DNA from: Myxococcus guangdongensis
GTDB lineage: Bacteria > Myxococcota > Myxococcia > Myxococcales > Myxococcaceae
Assembly: GCF_024198255.1 (NCBI RefSeq)
Contig: NZ_JAJVKW010000003.1
Coordinates: 248,001-312,000, forward strand
Length of the DNA: 64,000 nt
Reading direction: 5' to 3'
Both the position numbers and the translations under genes were made by a program. Below the pieces are notes generated by a model. That model saw only the letters and a program-made list of their open reading frames with translations, searched no databases and was not told where the DNA came from. Below, in pieces: positions 60,359-64,000 of this stretch. Position 1 is the stretch's first letter. Every line of letters begins with the position of its first letter.

Positions 60359-60390
60359 GGGGCCGCCTCCGGAAGAGCGGTGGCGGCCCC
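60359..60390. terminator. Bidirectional terminator-like hairpin
   Basis: GGGGCCGCC (60359-60367) and GGCGGCCCC (60382-60390) form a perfect nine-pair stem. It lies between the SelW-like gene (plus) and the DUF1501-like gene (minus), so it can act on both. Confidence 0.6.
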
Positions 60391-60406
60391 GCATCCTGCG
60401 GGCCCT

Positions 60407-62077
60407 TCAGCGCTTGATGAACGTCATGGGCGGGCGGTCGTTCTTGCCCTTGCCCGCGGCCTTGAGCGCCGCCGGGTCCAGCCCGGACAGGTGGAGCGCC
60501 GTCGCGTAGACGTGGCCCGCGTCGGACACGAAGCTCGTGGGGTTCTTCGTCCGCCCCGGCACCAGCAGGCCCGTGTCCGCGTCGTACGCGGGGTCCAGCG
60601 TGCCGTTGGGCATCATCGGGATGCCGTCCAGTGACGAGCTGCCCACGCGGCCGTACTGCGTGTTGCCGCGCACGGTCCCACCCAGGAAGGCCACGCTGTT
60701 GACGCGCCAGTGCTGGCAGCAGTCCTGGAGCATGATCTCCTCGTACTTCTGCGCGTCCGTCACGCCCGCCTTGGTGAGGATGCCCTCCACGTCGCCCTGA
60801 ATCGTGCGGCCCATCTCCGAGGCGAGGACGATGGTGGTGAAGTCGTAGTAGCTCTTGCCCGTGGTGCCGTAGGGCGTGGCCTTGAGCTTCGCCACCAGCG
60901 TCTTCAGCGGGTTCCAGAGGTTCTTGCGCATCATGTCGCGCTGCTCCGTCTGGCCCTTGTTGCTCATGATGGAGCGGCGGTCGCGGTGCGTGTCGAACTG
61001 GCGCAGGCCGCGGTTCTCGATGAAGAAGCCGATGGAGAGCCCCTTCGTCATCATCTCGTACGTCATCAACGCCTGCACGTTGGTGTTGGGCGTCTCCTTC
61101 GTGCGCGCGGGATTGCCGTTGATGGACGACGAGTCGGTGGCCTCGTCCGCCGCGGTGATTCCGAACTCGGCGCGCAGCGTGGTGTTGGTGAACAGTGTGC
61201 GCGGGTCCAGGTTGATGCTGCCGCCGGCCGTCAGCGCGCGATGGATTTGCAGCGCGGAGTTGAAGGCGCGCACCGACTCGCTGTTCTTCTCCGCCAGGAA
61301 GCTCGACTGCAGGTTGTCGGTGAACTGGCGGATGCGCGCGTCGCGCTGACCCTGCGCCACGTTGCCCAGCGACGCCAGCCGCTCGCGCATCGCCGCGGGC
61401 GTCTTGCCGTAGAGCGTGTGCGCGTGCACCGGGCCCAGCTTCTCGTAGTAGCCCGTGCCCTCGGGATAGGACGGGATGGACAGCTCACCGTCGGACAGCC
61501 ACCGGTGCCACGAGACGTGGGGCAACAGGAAGCCCGTCCCGTACGCCTCGCAGAACGCCTGCATCACCGTGCGCTCGTCCGCGCCCCGCTTGCCGGACAG
61601 CGACGCGCTGTACTTGCCGTAGTGGTACTCCCACCGTCCACCCGAGTGGAAGGTGTTGCCGTTGTGGCTGGACACCACCGCCAGCTCCGGGAACAGGTCC
61701 AGGCCGTCCTGCGCCAGGTAGCCGTACTGGATGTTGCCCTGCGTCCTGGGCGGGTCCGACGGCGTGGCGCCGTAGCCCTTGGGGCGGTAGCGGTGGTTCG
61801 TCCACGACGGCGTGGGCCGCAGCTCGCCCGCGGGGATGACGCGGATGGAGTCGTTGGGCGTGTGGACGGGGTTGAACATCGAATACCCGTCCCAGCCTCC
61901 CTCCTGGAACCAGTAGATGAGGAAGCGGGGGTTGTCGGCCTCGGCGGCGGCGGCCTCGGCGAAGCCCAGCTCCTTCTTCGTCCCGGGCACTCCGAAGGCG
62001 CGGAAGAAGCGGAGCCAGTCCAGGGTGCTGATGGCGGCGCCCGCGGCGGCGCCCGCGAGGAATCGGCGGCGGTTCAT
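60407..62077 (-). CDS. Tat-exported DUF1501-like protein
   Basis: A 556-residue protein with a twin-arginine signal (N-R-R-R-F-L-A-G-A-A-A-G). Its DUF1501-like fold is of the alkaline phosphatase/sulfatase-related type: V-V-S-S-H-N-G-N-T-F-H-S-G-G near residue 135, T-I-V-L-A-S-E-M-G-R-T-I near 410 and G-H-V-Y-A-T-A-L-H-L-S-G-L-D near the end. The catalytic Ser/Thr is not clear. It follows the partial CxxCH protein (62099 onward) by 21 bases; such pairs occur widely in Planctomycetes and myxobacteria. Function unknown. Confidence 0.82.
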   Translation of the reverse strand: MNRRRFLAGAAAGAAISTLDWLRFFRAFGVPGTKKELGFAEAAAAEADNPRFLIYWFQEGGWDGYSMFNPVHTPNDSIRVIPAGELRPTPSWTNHRYRPKGYGATPSDPPRTQGNIQYGYLAQDGLDLFPELAVVSSHNGNTFHSGGRWEYHYGKYSASLSGKRGADERTVMQAFCEAYGTGFLLPHVSWHRWLSDGELSIPSYPEGTGYYEKLGPVHAHTLYGKTPAAMRERLASLGNVAQGQRDARIRQFTDNLQSSFLAEKNSESVRAFNSALQIHRALTAGGSINLDPRTLFTNTTLRAEFGITAADEATDSSSINGNPARTKETPNTNVQALMTYEMMTKGLSIGFFIENRGLRQFDTHRDRRSIMSNKGQTEQRDMMRKNLWNPLKTLVAKLKATPYGTTGKSYYDFTTIVLASEMGRTIQGDVEGILTKAGVTDAQKYEEIMLQDCCQHWRVNSVAFLGGTVRGNTQYGRVGSSSLDGIPMMPNGTLDPAYDADTGLLVPGRTKNPTSFVSDAGHVYATALHLSGLDPAALKAAGKGKNDRPPMTFIKR

Positions 62078-62098
62078 GGCGGCGGTCCTTTGGGCGGG

Positions 62099-64000
62099 TT
62101 ACTGGCGCAGGTACTCAGGAGAGGTGGCGAGCGTCTTGAGCACGGCCTTGAGGTTGCCGTCGTGCTCGTGGCTGACGTCCCACAGGCGCTTGTAGATGAC
62201 GCGCTCGTCCTGCTCGTGGCGCATCTCGCGGCCGAACAGGAGGGCGAACTGGGCGTTGAGCGTGCGGCGCACGAAGGCTTCCTTCTTCACCGCCTGCGTG
62301 GCGAAGGCCTCCATGCCCTGGCCCTTGAAGGCATACGTGGCGGCCAGGTTGCGGTCCGTGTCGTCCAGCGCGACGCCCTGCTCGTCCTGGGTGCGGTAGT
62401 TGCCCTCGTCATCCCAGCGCAGGCGCTGGTGCGCCAGGGGGGTGAGCGTCTGGTGGCAGGAGTAGCAGATGCTGCTGGGGTCCACGGTGGAGGACGCGGT
62501 GGCCGCGCCCCGCATGTCGAAGACCTCGGCGGGGACCTCGTACATCGTGCCCATGAAGTCCGTCATTACCCGCGCCGCGTAGTTGTAGTGCGGCAGGCCC
62601 GGCTTGTTCTTGATGAAGCCCTTCATCGTCAGCACGCCCGTCTTGCCGTGCTGCGTGGGGCGCGTCACCTGCTGGAAGCTTCCGTCCACCGAGTAGTCGC
62701 CGGTGAGCAGCTCCTCGAAGGGCCGCTCCTGCTCCACCAGGAAGGTCCACAGCCGCGCGGGCTCGTCCGTGTCGGGCGTGCCCTCGCTCTCGGTGCGCAC
62801 GCGCATGCGCTTGAAGTAGTTCGTCCGGAAGTCCGCCGAGGCCAGGTAGCCGTCCACCAGGGCCTCCCACGACGTCTGTCCCCCCTCCAGCGCGGTGAAG
62901 TCCTGCGCGGACGGCGGCTTGCCGAGCAGGTCCATGGCCAGCTTCACCAGCAGCAGCCGCTCGCGCTCCTTGCCCGTGAAGCGCTCGTACGAGGGCGGCA
63001 GCGTGAAGAGGAAGTCGGGCGCGCGCATCAGCCCCTCGCACAGGCCGCTCCAGGCCTTGTTCGCGTTGGCCTCGATGTCCAACAGGTCCGTCACCAGCGC
63101 GTAGCCGTTGGCGCGCTCCTCGGGGGTGGAGGCGCGGTACAGCATCCGTCGGTAGAGCGTGTCCACCTTGGCCTTCGCCGCGTCCGCGCGCTGGGTGCCG
63201 GTGGCGGCCTCCGTGGGGCCGTACACCACGAGCGCGTCCACGTGCAGGTTGCGGTCGCAGACGCCCGTCTCGCCGTAGTCGTTGGTGAAGCCCACCGTGA
63301 GGATGTGGTCCCCGCCGGCGACGGCCTGCGTGTGCACGAAGTCCGCGTAGGCCGTGTTGTTGGAGACGCTCCACTCCTTCACCAGCACGCCGTCCACCTT
63401 GAGCTGCATGTTCGGCAGGTCCGGGCCGCACAGGTCTCCCTTGGCCTTCACCGTGAAGCGGTAGGTGGCGGACGCGGGGAAGACGTAGGGCTGCAGCGTG
63501 GTGAGGGTGCCGGTGGTGTAGAGGTTCCAACCGGTGCTGCCGGACTTGCCGCCGGTGCTCGCGAGAATCTGCGTGCCCGCGGGGACCGTCATGCCGTCGC
63601 GCACGGCGGCCTCCATCTCGTACGTCTTCGTGGAGGGCGCGGGGATGTCCGTCAGCGGCTGGGCCAGGTCCAGGCCCGTGAAGGGGCCCGTCTTGTTGGT
63701 GGCGGCCGTGAGGCACACGTCGCGCGACAACTCATCCAGGCCCAGGAAGAAGTCGGCGGTGGCGACGCGCGCCTCGACGAAGTGGTCCTTGTAGTCCACG
63801 CCGCCCAGCAGGCCCACGTTCTGCGCGAAGCGGTCCTGTCCGCCGCGCACCCAGTCGTCGTTGAAGACGGCCTTCACCTTGCCCTTGAGCTGCTCGAAGC
63901 CCAGGAAGGGATTGTCATACGTGGCCACGGCCGGGCCCCGGTAGGGCTCCAGGAGCGCCTGGGGGAACTCCTCGTCCGGACGCGACGAGGGCTGGCGCGT
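62099..64000 (-). CDS. DUF1592/DUF1588-type CxxCH protein with carbohydrate-binding module, 5' end outside window
   Basis: At least 633 residues, open to the right edge. The first visible part has a beta-sandwich resembling a Ca-dependent xylan-binding module (P-A-S-A-T-Y-R-F, P-N-M-Q-L-K-V-D-G, G-D-H-I-L-T-V-G-F-T-N-D). The middle resembles the DUF1592/DUF1588 proteins, with Y-R-R-M-L-Y-R-A-S-T and C-Y-S-C-H followed by P-L-A-H-Q-R-L-R-W-D. A single CxxCH suggests a heme or a metal site. A GTG at 63928 would make a shorter product but is not credible as the true start, since the frame continues upstream. It forms a pair with the DUF1501-like gene. Confidence 0.8.
   Translation of the reverse strand, partial: TRQPSSRPDEEFPQALLEPYRGPAVATYDNPFLGFEQLKGKVKAVFNDDWVRGGQDRFAQNVGLLGGVDYKDHFVEARVATADFFLGLDELSRDVCLTAATNKTGPFTGLDLAQPLTDIPAPSTKTYEMEAAVRDGMTVPAGTQILASTGGKSGSTGWNLYTTGTLTTLQPYVFPASATYRFTVKAKGDLCGPDLPNMQLKVDGVLVKEWSVSNNTAYADFVHTQAVAGGDHILTVGFTNDYGETGVCDRNLHVDALVVYGPTEAATGTQRADAAKAKVDTLYRRMLYRASTPEERANGYALVTDLLDIEANANKAWSGLCEGLMRAPDFLFTLPPSYERFTGKERERLLLVKLAMDLLGKPPSAQDFTALEGGQTSWEALVDGYLASADFRTNYFKRMRVRTESEGTPDTDEPARLWTFLVEQERPFEELLTGDYSVDGSFQQVTRPTQHGKTGVLTMKGFIKNKPGLPHYNYAARVMTDFMGTMYEVPAEVFDMRGAATASSTVDPSSICYSCHQTLTPLAHQRLRWDDEGNYRTQDEQGVALDDTDRNLAATYAFKGQGMEAFATQAVKKEAFVRRTLNAQFALLFGREMRHEQDERVIYKRLWDVSHEHDGNLKAVLKTLATSPEYLRQ

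Overview
The window is high-GC (about 70% by eye), gene-dense bacterial DNA. It has many lipoproteins with clear lipoboxes, two SitA-like lipoprotein toxin/immunity pairs, a hybrid histidine kinase, an ADOP-type permease, DNRLRE and DUF1501-type secreted proteins and a SelW-like selenoprotein. Together these point to a myxobacterium of the Myxococcaceae (Myxococcus or a close relative). That placement is inference from gene content. No rRNA, tRNA, CRISPR array, insertion sequence or prophage was seen.

Layout. Positions 1-4100 (minus strand) hold five small secreted proteins. Four are lipoproteins that share a domain opening with a H-A-C-x-H motif, and two promoters in this block share an AT-rich element. 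Positions 4556-7840 hold a MarR regulator, an EcsC-family protein, a small lipoprotein, aspartate decarboxylase (panD) and a LEA14-like lipoprotein. Positions 7936-13758 (plus) carry a TAP-like hydrolase, a NatAB-type ABC exporter, a DUF2804 protein and a zinc-ribbon membrane protein. Positions 13794-18377 (minus) carry an aldolase-like protein, an M1 aminopeptidase and a small HExxH protein. Positions 18566-20175 hold an NlpC/P60-like protein and mtgA. Positions 20278-23704 (minus) hold a DNRLRE/propeller protein, a small lipoprotein and an outer-membrane barrel.

Positions 23922-25854 hold the first toxin/immunity pair and 46847-48775 a paralogous second pair on the same strand. Between them lie a DUF2156 membrane protein, a three-gene periplasmic redox operon (di-heme peroxidase, Tat metallophosphoesterase, mono-heme cytochrome), a 2OG-Fe dioxygenase, an alpha-2-macroglobulin, an ADOP permease, a GlxA-like regulator, a prolyl oligopeptidase, an operon of macro domain, YdeI and ABC exporter genes, a glutathione transferase-like protein and a DUF4412 protein.

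Positions 48847-64000 contain mreB, a CmpB-like membrane protein, a KefB-type antiporter, a Gly/Ser/Thr-rich lipoprotein, a family 2 glycosyltransferase, a hybrid kinase with an ethylene-receptor-like copper-site sensor domain, a group II decarboxylase, a repeat-bearing intergenic stretch, a UGA-containing SelW-like gene, and a DUF1501-like/CxxCH secreted pair that runs off the right edge.

Most interesting items: the in-frame UGA selenoprotein with a candidate SECIS hairpin; the ETR1-like sensor kinase; the duplicated SitA/Imm11 pairs; and the HACxH lipoprotein cluster with its shared operator-like sequence.
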